Program-made: the position numbers and the translations under genes | Source: Variovorax sp. PMC12 | Lineage (GTDB): Bacteria > Pseudomonadota > Gammaproteobacteria > Burkholderiales > Burkholderiaceae_C | Reading direction: 5' to 3' | Assembly: GCF_003019815.1 (NCBI RefSeq) | Contig: NZ_CP027773.1 | Coordinates: 5,325,501 to 5,389,500, forward strand | DNA: 64,000 nucleotides | Shown: positions 44,446-53,648 of the stretch, piece after piece | Layout: every line of letters starts with the position of its first letter | Numbering within the stretch: position 1 is the first letter of the stretch | The notes under the pieces: model-generated | Seen by the model: only the letters and a program-made list of their open reading frames with translations | What the model was told of the DNA's origin: nothing | Databases searched by the model: none

Positions 44446-44456
44446 TCGAGGGCGGC

Positions 44457-44475
44457 GACGCAAAAACGTTGCGTC
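44457..44475. promoter_or_regulatory. Inverted repeat in AsnC/M20 intergenic region (putative operator 1)
   Basis: GACGCAA (44457-44463) and TTGCGTC (44469-44475) are exact inverted arms with a 5-nt spacer, 12 bp from the asnC-type start codon. AsnC/Lrp regulators bind such palindromes. Confidence 0.55.
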
Positions 44476-44476
44476 A

Positions 44477-44500
44477 ATGGGCGCGATTTTGCGCGCCCAT
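44477..44500. promoter_or_regulatory. Inverted repeat in AsnC/M20 intergenic region (putative operator 2)
   Basis: ATGGGCGCG (44477-44485) and CGCGCCCAT (44492-44500) are exact inverted arms with a 6-nt spacer, one base after the first palindrome. The pair fills the divergent gap. Confidence 0.5.
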
Positions 44501-44535
44501 ACTGCTGTGTTGTCAATAGCATCTCGCCATGAACA

Positions 44536-45717
44536 TTGCAGACACCCCCCCTGCGCGACGAACTCACCGGCTGGCGCCGGCAGTTGCACGCCATGCCAGA
44601 GACTGGCTTCCAGGAAGCGAAGACCTCCGCCTTCGTGATCCGCGTGCTGAAGGCGCTGGGCCTCGAGGTGCACACCGGCATCGGCGGCACCGGCCTCGTC
44701 GCCAACCTGAAAGTGGGCAGCGGCAAGGGCGTGATCGGCCTGCGCGCCGAGATGGACGCGCTCGACATCACCGAGCTGCCCGCCGACCGTGCCCATGCCT
44801 CCACCGTGCCCGGCAAGATGCACGCCTGCGGCCATGACGGCCACATGTCGATCGTGCTGGGCGCCGCGCGGCTGCTGCGCGAGCGGCGCGACTTCGACGG
44901 CACCGTGCGCTTCATCTTCCAGCCTGCCGAGGAGCACGGCCGCGGCGCCAAGGCCATGATGGACGACGGCTTGTTCGAGCGCTTCCCGGTCGACGAGATC
45001 TATGGCCTTCACAACATGCCCGGCATGCGCGCCGGCACCATCGCCACGCGCGTGGGCGGCATCATGGCCAGCGAAGACAACTTCGTGATCCACGTGAAGG
45101 GGCGCGGCACGCATGCCGCGCGGCCGCACATGGGCATAGACCCGATCGTCATCGGGGCGGAGATCGTGCTGGCGCTGCAGACCATCGTGTCGCGCACGCT
45201 CGACCCCGGCGCGCAGGCGGTGGTCTCGTGCACCGAGTTCATCACCGACGGCATCCGCAACGCGATTCCGTCGAACGTCGTCATCAAGGGCGACACGCGC
45301 AGCTACGATCCGGCCGTGCAGCACATGCTGGCCACGCGCATGCGCGACATCAGCGAAGGCATCTGCCGCATGCACGGCGCCGAATGCGACTTCAGCTACA
45401 CCCACGAGTTCGCGCCCACCGTGAACTGGGCCGAGTGCGTGACTTTCGCGGTGGCTGCCGCCACGGCCGTGGTGGGTGCCGGGAACGTCGACGCCGATGT
45501 GGTGCCGTTGATGGCGTCTGAGGATTTCGGCGCGTTCCTGCGGGCGGTGCCGGGTGCCTTCGTGTTCCTCGGCAACGGGGCCGACGGAGAGCCCGGCGGC
45601 ACGCCGCTGCACAACAGCAGCTACGACTTCAACGACGAGGTGCTCGCGACGGGCGCCCGCTATTTCGCGGAGCTCGTGCGCATGCGCCTTCCCCGATCGA
45701 CCGGCACGGGGAGCTGA
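44536..45717 (+). CDS. M20 family amidohydrolase (hippurate/amidase type)
   Basis: A 393-residue M20D amidohydrolase. Metal ligands are seen: Cys98 and His100 in MHACGHDGH, and Glu132 in PAEEHGRG; the GTHAARPHMGIDP segment near residue 189 is the family's dimer region. Substrate could be an N-acyl amino acid. The start is unclear. The frame opens at a TTG at 44536, while the best-placed ATG (44529) is in another frame. A run of seven C (44545-44551) lies between; six C would put the ATG in frame. The next gene begins 5 bp after. Confidence 0.88.
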   Translation: MQTPPLRDELTGWRRQLHAMPETGFQEAKTSAFVIRVLKALGLEVHTGIGGTGLVANLKVGSGKGVIGLRAEMDALDITELPADRAHASTVPGKMHACGHDGHMSIVLGAARLLRERRDFDGTVRFIFQPAEEHGRGAKAMMDDGLFERFPVDEIYGLHNMPGMRAGTIATRVGGIMASEDNFVIHVKGRGTHAARPHMGIDPIVIGAEIVLALQTIVSRTLDPGAQAVVSCTEFITDGIRNAIPSNVVIKGDTRSYDPAVQHMLATRMRDISEGICRMHGAECDFSYTHEFAPTVNWAECVTFAVAAATAVVGAGNVDADVVPLMASEDFGAFLRAVPGAFVFLGNGADGEPGGTPLHNSSYDFNDEVLATGARYFAELVRMRLPRSTGTGS

Positions 45718-45722
45718 GCAGC

Positions 45723-46949
45723 ATGTTTTTCACCAACCCCCGGGCAAGCCGGCGCGCTTACGACGAATCCCTGCGCGAAGTGATGAGCATCGCGCGCGGC
45801 AAGCAAAGCCGGCAGTGGCTGTCGAGCTGGAACCGGCTTTCGCCGCAGCCGACACCGGCATGGGCGCTGCCCCGCCTTGCGGCGCAACTGGGCATCGGCG
45901 GGCTGACCGTCAAGGACGAATCGAAGCGCTCGGCGCTCGGCAGCTTCAAGGTGCTCGGCGCGCCGGTGGCGCTGCTGCGGCTCGTGCTGCGCCGCTGGCC
46001 CGATCGCGGATGGACGCCCGGCGATCTGCTGGCGGGGCGGCATGCCGGGGCGCTGCGCGATTTCGTGGTCGTCAGCGCGACCGACGGCAACCATGGGCGT
46101 GCGCTTGCCGCCGCCGCGCAGAGCATCGGCTGCCGCTGCGTGATCGTGCTGCATGCGCAGGTGAGCCAGGAGCGCGAAACGCCCATCGCGCAACTGGGCG
46201 CCGAGATCGTCCGCATCGCGGGCAACTACGACGAGTCGGTCGAAGAAGCCGCGCGGCTTGCCGGGGCCAACGGCTGGGAGGTGGTTTCCGACACCTCCTA
46301 CGACGGCTACGAGGAAGTGCCGCGCGACGTCATGCAGGGCTACGGCATCCTGGCTGACGAACTGCTGGAGCACGCCGCCGCCGAAGGGCCGTGCCCGTTC
46401 ACCCACGTCATCGTGCAGGGCGGCGTGGGCGGGCTGGCGGCCGGCGTGGCCAGCCATTTCTGGGAACGCTATGGCGCCGCGCGTCCGGCCTTCATCGTCG
46501 TGGAGCCCGAGCAGGCCGACTGCCTTCTGCAGAGCGCGCGAAGCGGCCGCCCCGCGCGTGCCACGGGCTCGGTCGACTCGGTGATGGCGGGGCTGGCCTG
46601 CGGGGAGACCTCGCCGCTCGCGTGGCGCTTCCTGCAGCCTGCCGTCGATCTGTTCATGACGGTGACCGATGCACAGGCAGAGCAGGCAATGCGCACCCTC
46701 GCGACCGGCGAGGCGGGCGATGTGCCGGTGCTCAGTGGCGAGTCCGGCGCGGCCGGCTTGGCGGCGCTGCAGGTGCTCGCGGCCGACCCCGATGCGCGCC
46801 GTTCCTCCGGCCTGGGCCCTGCGGCGCGCGTGCTTTTGGTCAGCACTGAAGGCGCGACCGCGCCTGGCGTCTACCGCGCGATCACCGGGCGCTCGGGCGA
46901 AGAGGTGGTCGCGGCGCAGGAGCAATGGCTGCTGCGGGAGCACCGGTAG
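45723..46949 (+). CDS. dpaL: Diaminopropionate ammonia-lyase-like PLP enzyme
   Basis: A 408-residue fold-type II PLP enzyme. The PLP lysine is Lys76 in LGSFKVLG. SATDGNHGRALA near residue 117 binds substrate, QGGVGGLAAGVASHFW near residue 235 binds phosphate, and LSGESGAAGLAAL near residue 338 holds another glycine loop. Length and order match diaminopropionate ammonia-lyase (pyruvate and ammonia from 2,3-diaminopropionate). Substrate remains inferred. Start codon follows the M20 stop by 5 bp, which indicates one transcript. Confidence 0.87.
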   Translation: MFFTNPRASRRAYDESLREVMSIARGKQSRQWLSSWNRLSPQPTPAWALPRLAAQLGIGGLTVKDESKRSALGSFKVLGAPVALLRLVLRRWPDRGWTPGDLLAGRHAGALRDFVVVSATDGNHGRALAAAAQSIGCRCVIVLHAQVSQERETPIAQLGAEIVRIAGNYDESVEEAARLAGANGWEVVSDTSYDGYEEVPRDVMQGYGILADELLEHAAAEGPCPFTHVIVQGGVGGLAAGVASHFWERYGAARPAFIVVEPEQADCLLQSARSGRPARATGSVDSVMAGLACGETSPLAWRFLQPAVDLFMTVTDAQAEQAMRTLATGEAGDVPVLSGESGAAGLAALQVLAADPDARRSSGLGPAARVLLVSTEGATAPGVYRAITGRSGEEVVAAQEQWLLREHR

Positions 46950-47042
46950 GCGCAAGCGCGTCCCGGCGCGTTGAGGCAACTGTCATCGGCGGGCGTGCAT
47001 ACTCGCGCGCCCCCACCCCAGCATCGCTTCAACAAGGATCCC

Positions 47043-47639
47043 ATGTCAGGACACGGCTTTCACGTGCACGGCCCGCACGATCACGAACTCGAACACGCCG
47101 CCTCGGGCGGCGGCCACGGCCAAGAGGCCGGCGGCATGAGCATGACCAGCAAGATCGCGATGTGCACCGCGGTGATCGCCACCTTCGGCGCGATCTTCTC
47201 GTACATGGGCGGCGCCACCCAGGCCAACGCCGGGCTCTACAAGAACAATGCCGCGATCAAGAAGACCGAGGCGTCCAACCAGTGGAATTACTTCCAGTCG
47301 AAGAGCACCAAGCAGGCGCTGGCCGAGTTCGCGCGCGACACCGCGACGGACGACAAGCGCCAGGGCTGGCAGGTCAAGGTGAGCCGCTACGAGCAGGAGA
47401 AGACCGAGATCCAGGCCGCCGCGAAAAAGCTTGAAGAAGAGGCGAGCCGCTGGGACGCCCAGTCGGAAGAGCAGATGCACCAGCACCACCGCTGGGCGCA
47501 GGCAACCACCGTCCTTCAGGTGTCGATCGCGCTGGCCGCCATTGCGCTGCTCACAAGGAAGAAATGGCTGGAGCGCGCGATGTTCGGCGTGGCCGCCGCG
47601 GGTTTCGCGGTGGGCGTGCTCGCCGCGCTGCACATCTAG
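47043..47639 (+). CDS. DUF4337 family membrane protein
   Basis: A 198-residue protein. A His-rich N-terminus (SGHGFHVHGPHDHELEHAASGGGHGQ) could bind metal. A transmembrane helix follows (about residues 38-58), a long charged coiled region (about residues 60-140), then two C-terminal helices (about residues 150-195). This is the DUF4337 layout; function unknown. Start 47043 (MSGHGFHVHG) is preceded by AAGGA. Stop TAG overlaps the convergent patatin stop in CTAG. Confidence 0.8.
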   Translation: MSGHGFHVHGPHDHELEHAASGGGHGQEAGGMSMTSKIAMCTAVIATFGAIFSYMGGATQANAGLYKNNAAIKKTEASNQWNYFQSKSTKQALAEFARDTATDDKRQGWQVKVSRYEQEKTEIQAAAKKLEEEASRWDAQSEEQMHQHHRWAQATTVLQVSIALAAIALLTRKKWLERAMFGVAAAGFAVGVLAALHI

Positions 47640-48844
47640 GCCGCGCTTGCGGGGCTGCCCCAGCCGAAGAACCGCAGCACCTCGTCGCGCTGGCTCATTG
47701 CGTCGGCGCGGCCCAGCGCCATCAGCTCGCGCGTGTAGGCCGACTCGAACAGCAGGTAGCTCGCAAGCGCGCCGCCCTTCACGTCGGCCGCCACCTTCGA
47801 GCCGCCCAGCAGGTATCGCACCGCGCCGGGCAGGGCGTCGACATGGCGCGCCGCGATCACGTCGAGGCGCTCCGACGGCGAGATCACCAGCAGGTCGAGC
47901 GGACGCAGCCCGCTCGCCGCCCGCGCTGCCTCGGGAATGAGGCTCAGCGTGTGGTTGACGCGGTGCAGCCGCTCGATGTCGACCGCCAGCGCATCCAGGA
48001 AGATGCTCGACAGCGCATGGCCCGCGATCTGCGCCATCGTCGGGTAGCCGGTGTGGGTGTTGGGGCCAGGCGCTTCGCGCGGCTCGTGCATGCGCCCGGC
48101 GCCGATCACCACGATGCGCTGCGCGCCCAGGTGGATGGCCGCTGCAATCGGTGCCGACTGGCGCATCGAGCCGTCGCCGAAGTACTCGATGTGGTCCTGC
48201 TGCATCGGCAGCGCGGTGGCCGGGAACACGAACGGAATGGCCGATGAAGCCAGCAGGTGCGCATGGGTGATGCGGTCGCGCACCGAGATCCGCTGCGAAC
48301 GCACCCAGGGTTCCATGGGCACGGCCGCCTCGAAGAAGGTGACGTGCTCGCCCGAGCTGTAGCTCGAGGCCGTCACCGCCAGCGCCTGCACGTGGCCGTC
48401 TTTCATGAGCTGCGGCAGGCGGTCGAGCTGCACAAGGCGCTGCAGCAGCTCTGCCAGCGGCGAGTTGTCCAGCAGCGACCTGGGCTTCACGCGCATCCAG
48501 TTGGCCGCGAAGCGCCCGAGCCCGAGCAGCATGCGCCATCGCGCGCCGCTGCCGATGACGGAAAGCGAGTCGGCCTTGTACACCTGCTCGGCGCGGAACT
48601 GGCTCCAGACTTCGGCGATGTGCGCCACCACGTGGTCGAAGCTGTCGGCGCCGCAGGCCAGCGCGGCCGCGTTGATGGCCCCGGCGGAGGTGCCGGTGAT
48701 GACCTGGAAAGGATTGCCGGCGCCGGCAGCGGGGCCGGCGCCGCGCCGGATCTCGGCGATGGCCTCCAGCACGCCCACCTGGTAGGCGGCCCGGGCGCCG
48801 CCCCCGGTGAGCAGGAGGCCGGTGACGGGGCTTGTCTCTGGCAT
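47636..48844 (-). CDS. Patatin-like phospholipase family protein
   Basis: A 402-residue protein with a patatin domain (about residues 5-230). Gly-rich oxyanion loop LTGGGARAAYQVG is at residues 12-24. Nucleophile Ser53 lies in GTSAG. The dyad Asp lies in FGDGSMRQSAP near residue 215. The C-terminal 170 residues form an extra domain seen in some proteobacterial patatins. A cytosolic or membrane-bound lipid acyl hydrolase is likely. It diverges from apbC with 76 bp between. Confidence 0.88.
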   Translation of the reverse strand: MPETSPVTGLLLTGGGARAAYQVGVLEAIAEIRRGAGPAAGAGNPFQVITGTSAGAINAAALACGADSFDHVVAHIAEVWSQFRAEQVYKADSLSVIGSGARWRMLLGLGRFAANWMRVKPRSLLDNSPLAELLQRLVQLDRLPQLMKDGHVQALAVTASSYSSGEHVTFFEAAVPMEPWVRSQRISVRDRITHAHLLASSAIPFVFPATALPMQQDHIEYFGDGSMRQSAPIAAAIHLGAQRIVVIGAGRMHEPREAPGPNTHTGYPTMAQIAGHALSSIFLDALAVDIERLHRVNHTLSLIPEAARAASGLRPLDLLVISPSERLDVIAARHVDALPGAVRYLLGGSKVAADVKGGALASYLLFESAYTRELMALGRADAMSQRDEVLRFFGWGSPASAA

Positions 48845-48920
48845 TTTTTGGTTATTGAGGAGCTGTTCGATGAAGGCCCGGAGAGCGCACTAGACTACCG
48901 GCCATTCAGGAGTTTGATCA

Positions 48921-50012
<1,092 letters not shown>

Positions 50013-50014
50013 GC

Positions 50015-50959
50015 ATGAACCTGCTCGCCTCGATGCGCTATCTGGTTGCGCTCAGCGAGCACAAGCACTTCGGCCGCGCCGCGCAGGCCTGCCACATCAC
50101 CCAGCCGGCTCTGTCCAACGCGCTGCGCGCGCTGGAAAGCGAGTTCGGCGTCGTCATCGTCAAGCGGGCCCGGGTGTACGTGGGCCTCACGCACGAAGGC
50201 GAGCGCGTGCTGGCCACCGCGCAGCGCATGCTGCGCGAGAACGACGTGCTGGTGCAGGAGCTGCGCAGCACGCAGGGCGACCCGCACGGCCGGCTGAGCA
50301 TGGCGGCCGTGCCCACGGCCATTCCCATGCTGTCGCGCTTTGCGGCCATGCTGCAGCAGCGGCATCCGGGCATCGTGCCCGCGGTGCTGTCGATGAGTTC
50401 GCAGGAGCTGGAGACCGGGCTCGAGAGCCTGTCGGTCGACCTCGCGCTCGGCTACACCGAGCGCATGCACCTGCCGGGCATCAAGCTCAAGGCCTGGCCG
50501 CAGAGCATCGAACACTACTTCCTGCTGCGGCGCGCGAAGAAGGCGTCGGCCGACCATCTGCGCATCGGCAAGCCCATGCCGTGGGCCGAGGCCGGCAAGC
50601 TGCCGCTGTGCCTGCTCACGCCCGACATGCACAACCGCGCCATCATCGACCAGGCGCTGCGCGAGGCCGGCGTGCCGGTGGCGCCGGCCATCGAGACCAA
50701 CTCGGTGCTGACGCTCGCGCTGGCGGTGAGCGTCGGCACGGTCAGCAGCGTGCTGCCGGGCGCGATGGTGGCAGCGGTGCGCAGCCACCGCGAGCTGGAA
50801 GCGCTACCGCTGGTGTCGCCCGAGGTGCGCACGCCCATCGGCTTCATGACGCAGGACGGCGTGCGAAGTTCGCGCGCGCTCGACGCCGCACGGGCTTTCC
50901 TGCAAACGCCCGAGTGGCAGGCACAGGTGCAGCAGCACAGCGGCACGCTCGGCGCCTAG
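50015..50959 (+). CDS. LysR family transcriptional regulator
   Basis: A 314-residue LysR-type regulator. The N-terminal HTH (about residues 2-62, LVALSEHKHFGRAAQACHITQPALS) precedes a LysR_substrate domain (about residues 88-300). It starts 2 bp after apbC and precedes the OFA transporter by 127 bp. It most likely controls the transporter and the molybdoenzyme, since both promoter regions share an element (50969-51013 and 55908-55952). Effector unknown, perhaps formate. Confidence 0.92.
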   Translation: MNLLASMRYLVALSEHKHFGRAAQACHITQPALSNALRALESEFGVVIVKRARVYVGLTHEGERVLATAQRMLRENDVLVQELRSTQGDPHGRLSMAAVPTAIPMLSRFAAMLQQRHPGIVPAVLSMSSQELETGLESLSVDLALGYTERMHLPGIKLKAWPQSIEHYFLLRRAKKASADHLRIGKPMPWAEAGKLPLCLLTPDMHNRAIIDQALREAGVPVAPAIETNSVLTLALAVSVGTVSSVLPGAMVAAVRSHRELEALPLVSPEVRTPIGFMTQDGVRSSRALDAARAFLQTPEWQAQVQQHSGTLGA

Positions 50960-50968
50960 CGCATCGAT

Positions 50969-51013
50969 CATTCAAAAATTGAATCGGGGCATGCGCTGAT
51001 CGAATTTGACGGC
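50969..51013. promoter_or_regulatory. Shared 45-bp element upstream of OFA transporter (copy A)
   Basis: This copy carries ATTCAAAAATTGAAT, a perfect 6-3-6 palindrome that fits the LysR box form (T-N11-A), then a shared GATC and AATTTGACGGC. It matches copy B at 55908-55952 in 35 of 45 positions. It lies 73 bp before the transporter start. Confidence 0.75.
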
Positions 51014-51086
51014 GCATGAAGCGCTCACTCACACTCCGCGGCCAACATTCGGCAACAAATTACACATCAGGCGAACAAGGAGAAAC

Positions 51087-52784
51087 ATGGCAGGATCATC
51101 TGCAGGCGTTCTTGAAGGAGAGCGTATCGGTGGAGGCGGATCGCAACGGCAACCCGGCTTCCTGGAAAAAGAACGCATCATCGCGGGCCCCGGTTTCAAC
51201 CGCTGGCTGGTACCCCCGGCCGCACTGGCCATCCACCTGTGCATCGGCATGGCCTACGGCTTCTCGGTGTTCTGGCTGCCGCTTTCGAAGGCGCTGGGCA
51301 CTGCCGGCACCGGCGCACAGGCCTGCGCCAAGGACATGAGCTTCTTCGCGGAGCTGTTCGCCACCAACTGCGACTGGCGCGTGGCCACGCTCGGCTGGAT
51401 GTACACGCTGTTCTTCGTCTTCCTCGGCTGTTCCGCAGCCCTGTGGGGCGGCTGGCTCGAACGCGCGGGTCCGCGCAAGGCCGGCGTGGTGTCTGCGCTG
51501 TGCTGGTGCGGCGGCATGCTGCTGTCGGCACTGGGCATCCACCTGCACCAGTTCTGGCTGATGATCCTCGGCTCGGGCGTGATCGGCGGCATCGGGCTGG
51601 GCCTGGGCTACATCTCCCCGGTGAGCACGCTGATCAAGTGGTTCCCCGACCGCCGCGGCATGGCGACCGGCATGGCCATCATGGGCTTCGGCGGCGGCGC
51701 GATGATCGGCTCGCCGCTGGCGGTCGACCTGATGAAGCGCTTCTCCACCACCACCGACGTGGGCGTGATGCAGACCTTCGTGGTCATGGCCATCGGCTAC
51801 TTCGTCTTCATGATGGCCGGCGCGCTGGGCTACCGCGTGCCGCCCTCGGGCTGGAAGCCCGAAGGCTGGACGCCGCCCCCGGCGCAGACCAGCAACACCA
51901 TGATCACGCAGCGCCACGTGCACGTGAAGAAGGTCTGGGGCATTCCGCAGTTCTGGCTCGTGTGGCTGGTGCTGTGCATGAACGTGAGCGCCGGCATCGG
52001 CGTGATCGGCATGGCGTCTCCGATGCTGCAGGAAGTGTTCGGCGGCGCGCTGATCGACCTGCCGGCCAAGTACGGCCAGCTCGACAAGACCCAGTTGGCG
52101 GCCATCGCGGTGGTGGCGGGCGGCTTCACGGCGCTGCTGTCGCTGTTCAACATCGGTGGGCGCTTCGTGTGGGCGAGCCTGTCGGACAAGCTGGGCCGCA
52201 AGCTCACCTACACGGTGTTCTTCGTGCTCGGCGCCGTCTTGTACGCGAGCATTCCCTCGTCGGCCGGCGCGGGCAGCAAGCTGCTGTTCGTGGGCGCATG
52301 CTGCGTGATCGTGTCGATGTACGGCGGCGGCTTCGCCACCGTGCCGGCCTACCTGGCCGACCTGTTCGGCACGCAGTTCGTGGGCGCCATCCATGGCCGC
52401 CTGCTCACGGCGTGGGCCACCGCGGGCATCCTCGGCCCGGTGGTGGTGAACTACATGCGCGAATACCAGCTGGGCCTGGGCCTGCCGCGCGAGCAGGTCT
52501 ACAACCAGACCATGTACATCCTGGTGGGCATGCTGGTGATCGGCTTCATCGCCAACCTGCTGGTGCGCCCGGTGGCCGACAAGCACTTCATGACCGACGC
52601 CGAACTGGCCGTCGAGAAGAAGCTGGCGCACGAGAAGGCCTCCGCGGCCGAAGTCGGCAGCGGCTCTGGCCGTGCCGACACGGTGAGCCCGCTGGTGGTG
52701 GCGCTGGCCTGGGTGGCGGTGGGCATTCCGCTGGCTTGGGGCGTCTACAAGACGCTGGTGAGCGCGGCCAAGTTCTTCAACTGA
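51087..52784 (+). CDS. OFA family (oxalate/formate antiporter-like) MFS transporter
   Basis: A 565-residue protein with about 12-14 transmembrane helices. The N-terminal 50 residues are polar and end in LEKERIIAGPGFNRWLVPPAAL. GLGYISPVSTLIKWFPDRRGMATGMAIMGFG is the OFA-type loop. AAGGAGA precedes the ATG at 51087. The C-terminus has an extra helix (VVALAWVAVGIPLAWGVY). OFA proteins carry small carboxylates such as oxalate and formate. The neighbouring molybdoenzyme and fdhD favour formate, but this is inference. Confidence 0.9.
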   Translation: MAGSSAGVLEGERIGGGGSQRQPGFLEKERIIAGPGFNRWLVPPAALAIHLCIGMAYGFSVFWLPLSKALGTAGTGAQACAKDMSFFAELFATNCDWRVATLGWMYTLFFVFLGCSAALWGGWLERAGPRKAGVVSALCWCGGMLLSALGIHLHQFWLMILGSGVIGGIGLGLGYISPVSTLIKWFPDRRGMATGMAIMGFGGGAMIGSPLAVDLMKRFSTTTDVGVMQTFVVMAIGYFVFMMAGALGYRVPPSGWKPEGWTPPPAQTSNTMITQRHVHVKKVWGIPQFWLVWLVLCMNVSAGIGVIGMASPMLQEVFGGALIDLPAKYGQLDKTQLAAIAVVAGGFTALLSLFNIGGRFVWASLSDKLGRKLTYTVFFVLGAVLYASIPSSAGAGSKLLFVGACCVIVSMYGGGFATVPAYLADLFGTQFVGAIHGRLLTAWATAGILGPVVVNYMREYQLGLGLPREQVYNQTMYILVGMLVIGFIANLLVRPVADKHFMTDAELAVEKKLAHEKASAAEVGSGSGRADTVSPLVVALAWVAVGIPLAWGVYKTLVSAAKFFN

Positions 52785-52873
52785 CCGCGGCTGTCCGGGC
52801 GACGCCGCCGCGCTTGGGCGGCTCGCACCGGGCAGACAATGGCGCTCCGCATTGGTTTACGCTTCGCGCCAAC

Positions 52874-53221
52874 ATGAAATCCAAAGTCCAGTTCCGCCTG
52901 CGCATCTACCGGGACGACGCCATTGCCATCGGCCCCGGCAAGATCGCGGTGCTCGAGGCCGTGGCCGAGACGGGATCGATTTCCGCGGCGGCCCGCTTGC
53001 TCGGCATGTCGTACCGCCGCGCCTGGATGCTGATCGACGAAATGAACAAGGCGCTGGTCTCGCCGGCCGTGAACACCGCCGCCGGCGGCTCGCGCGGCGG
53101 CGGCACCGCGCTGACGCCGGTGGGCGAGGAAATCGTCAAGCACTACCGGGCCATCGAGAACGCGGCGCGCCTTGCCGCATCGGCCGACATTCGCGCGCTG
53201 ACGCGTCTGCTCGCGCCATGA
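52874..53221 (+). CDS. One-domain ModE-type winged-helix regulator
   Basis: A 115-residue protein corresponding to the N-terminal winged-helix domain of ModE only (GPGKIAVLEAVAETGSISAAARLLGMSYRRAWMLID). A loop rich in Gly/Ser (AAGGSRGGGT) sits in the wing. The C-terminal di-Mop molybdate-binding half is missing, so it cannot sense molybdate as in E. coli ModE. It lies next to modBAC and to a TATAT-N7-TATAT site (53560-53576). Start 52874 is used. Confidence 0.9.
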   Translation: MKSKVQFRLRIYRDDAIAIGPGKIAVLEAVAETGSISAAARLLGMSYRRAWMLIDEMNKALVSPAVNTAAGGSRGGGTALTPVGEEIVKHYRAIENAARLAASADIRALTRLLAP

Positions 53222-53307
53222 AGGCCGAAACCCTCGAGCGCGCCGGCTGGTTCGGGGCCGGGCCCGATCAGCTGCCGGGCACGCGATCCGGCGACAGGAT
53301 CGGCTGA

Positions 53308-53586
53308 TCAGGGCGCAGCATGCGCTGCATTGCGGCGCAATACTTCGCCGATGTCGTTGGCGTCGGCCTCGGCCACCAGGAAAGACTGGCTCTCGCCGTC
53401 GGGCGCGGTGATGGACAGCACGAAGCCCGCGGCGTCCATGGCACGCTCGATGCGCCACTCCTGCACCTGCGTCACGTGGCGAAGCTCCGGCCTGCCTGAG
53501 ATCGAACGGACAACGGTGTCGTGGGCGGATGGGCGCATGGGTTCCAGGGTGTCCAACGCTATATCCACCAGTATATGAAGACTCAT
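53308..53586 (-). CDS. Hypothetical small protein
   Basis: A 92-residue protein, MSLHILVDIALDTLEPMRPSA..., with a beta-rich C-terminal domain (EWRIERAMDAAGFVLSITAPDGES, then LVAEADANDIGEVLRR). No family is recognised. The codons just after its start (53560-53576) coincide with a Mo-box-like sequence, so the ATG or the site may be misassigned. It is divergent from modB. Confidence 0.55.
   Translation of the reverse strand: MSLHILVDIALDTLEPMRPSAHDTVVRSISGRPELRHVTQVQEWRIERAMDAAGFVLSITAPDGESQSFLVAEADANDIGEVLRRNAAHAAP
53560..53576. promoter_or_regulatory. Mo-box-like ModE binding site
   Basis: TATAT at 53560-53564, seven bases (CCACCAG), and TATAT at 53572-53576 fit the TATAT-N7-TAYAT form known for ModE sites. 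The left flank CGC before TATAT also resembles the E. coli site. It lies 72 bp before modB and next to a ModE-type gene. Confidence 0.75.
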
Positions 53587-53602
53587 CGGTTTGCGCACCC
53601 CC

Positions 53603-53632
53603 GTGACAACCTCGGGGCTGCGCGTGTAACAA
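53603..53632 (+). promoter_or_regulatory. Candidate promoter of modB
   Basis: GTGACA (53603-53608), an 18-bp spacer and TAACAA (53627-53632) lie 16 bp before the modB start and 26 bp after the Mo-box. It is a reasonable but imperfect sigma-70 promoter. Confidence 0.4.
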
Positions 53633-53648
53633 TCGCCGCCGTATTCCA

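Noticed and set aside
44529..44837. The frame from ATG 44529 as a separate small protein
   Set aside because: After the first eight codons it reads the M20 gene out of frame; the ATG matters only as a possible start for M20.
51239..52873. A 5' extension of the ModE frame across the OFA gene
   Set aside because: It is a shadow of the OFA transporter; the ModE start at 52874 fits the family.
53218..53307. A 29-codon frame (MKAETLERAGWFG...) whose ATG overlaps the stop of the ModE-type gene
   Set aside because: It is short, has no recognisable family and no support beyond the ATGA overlap, so it is not called.
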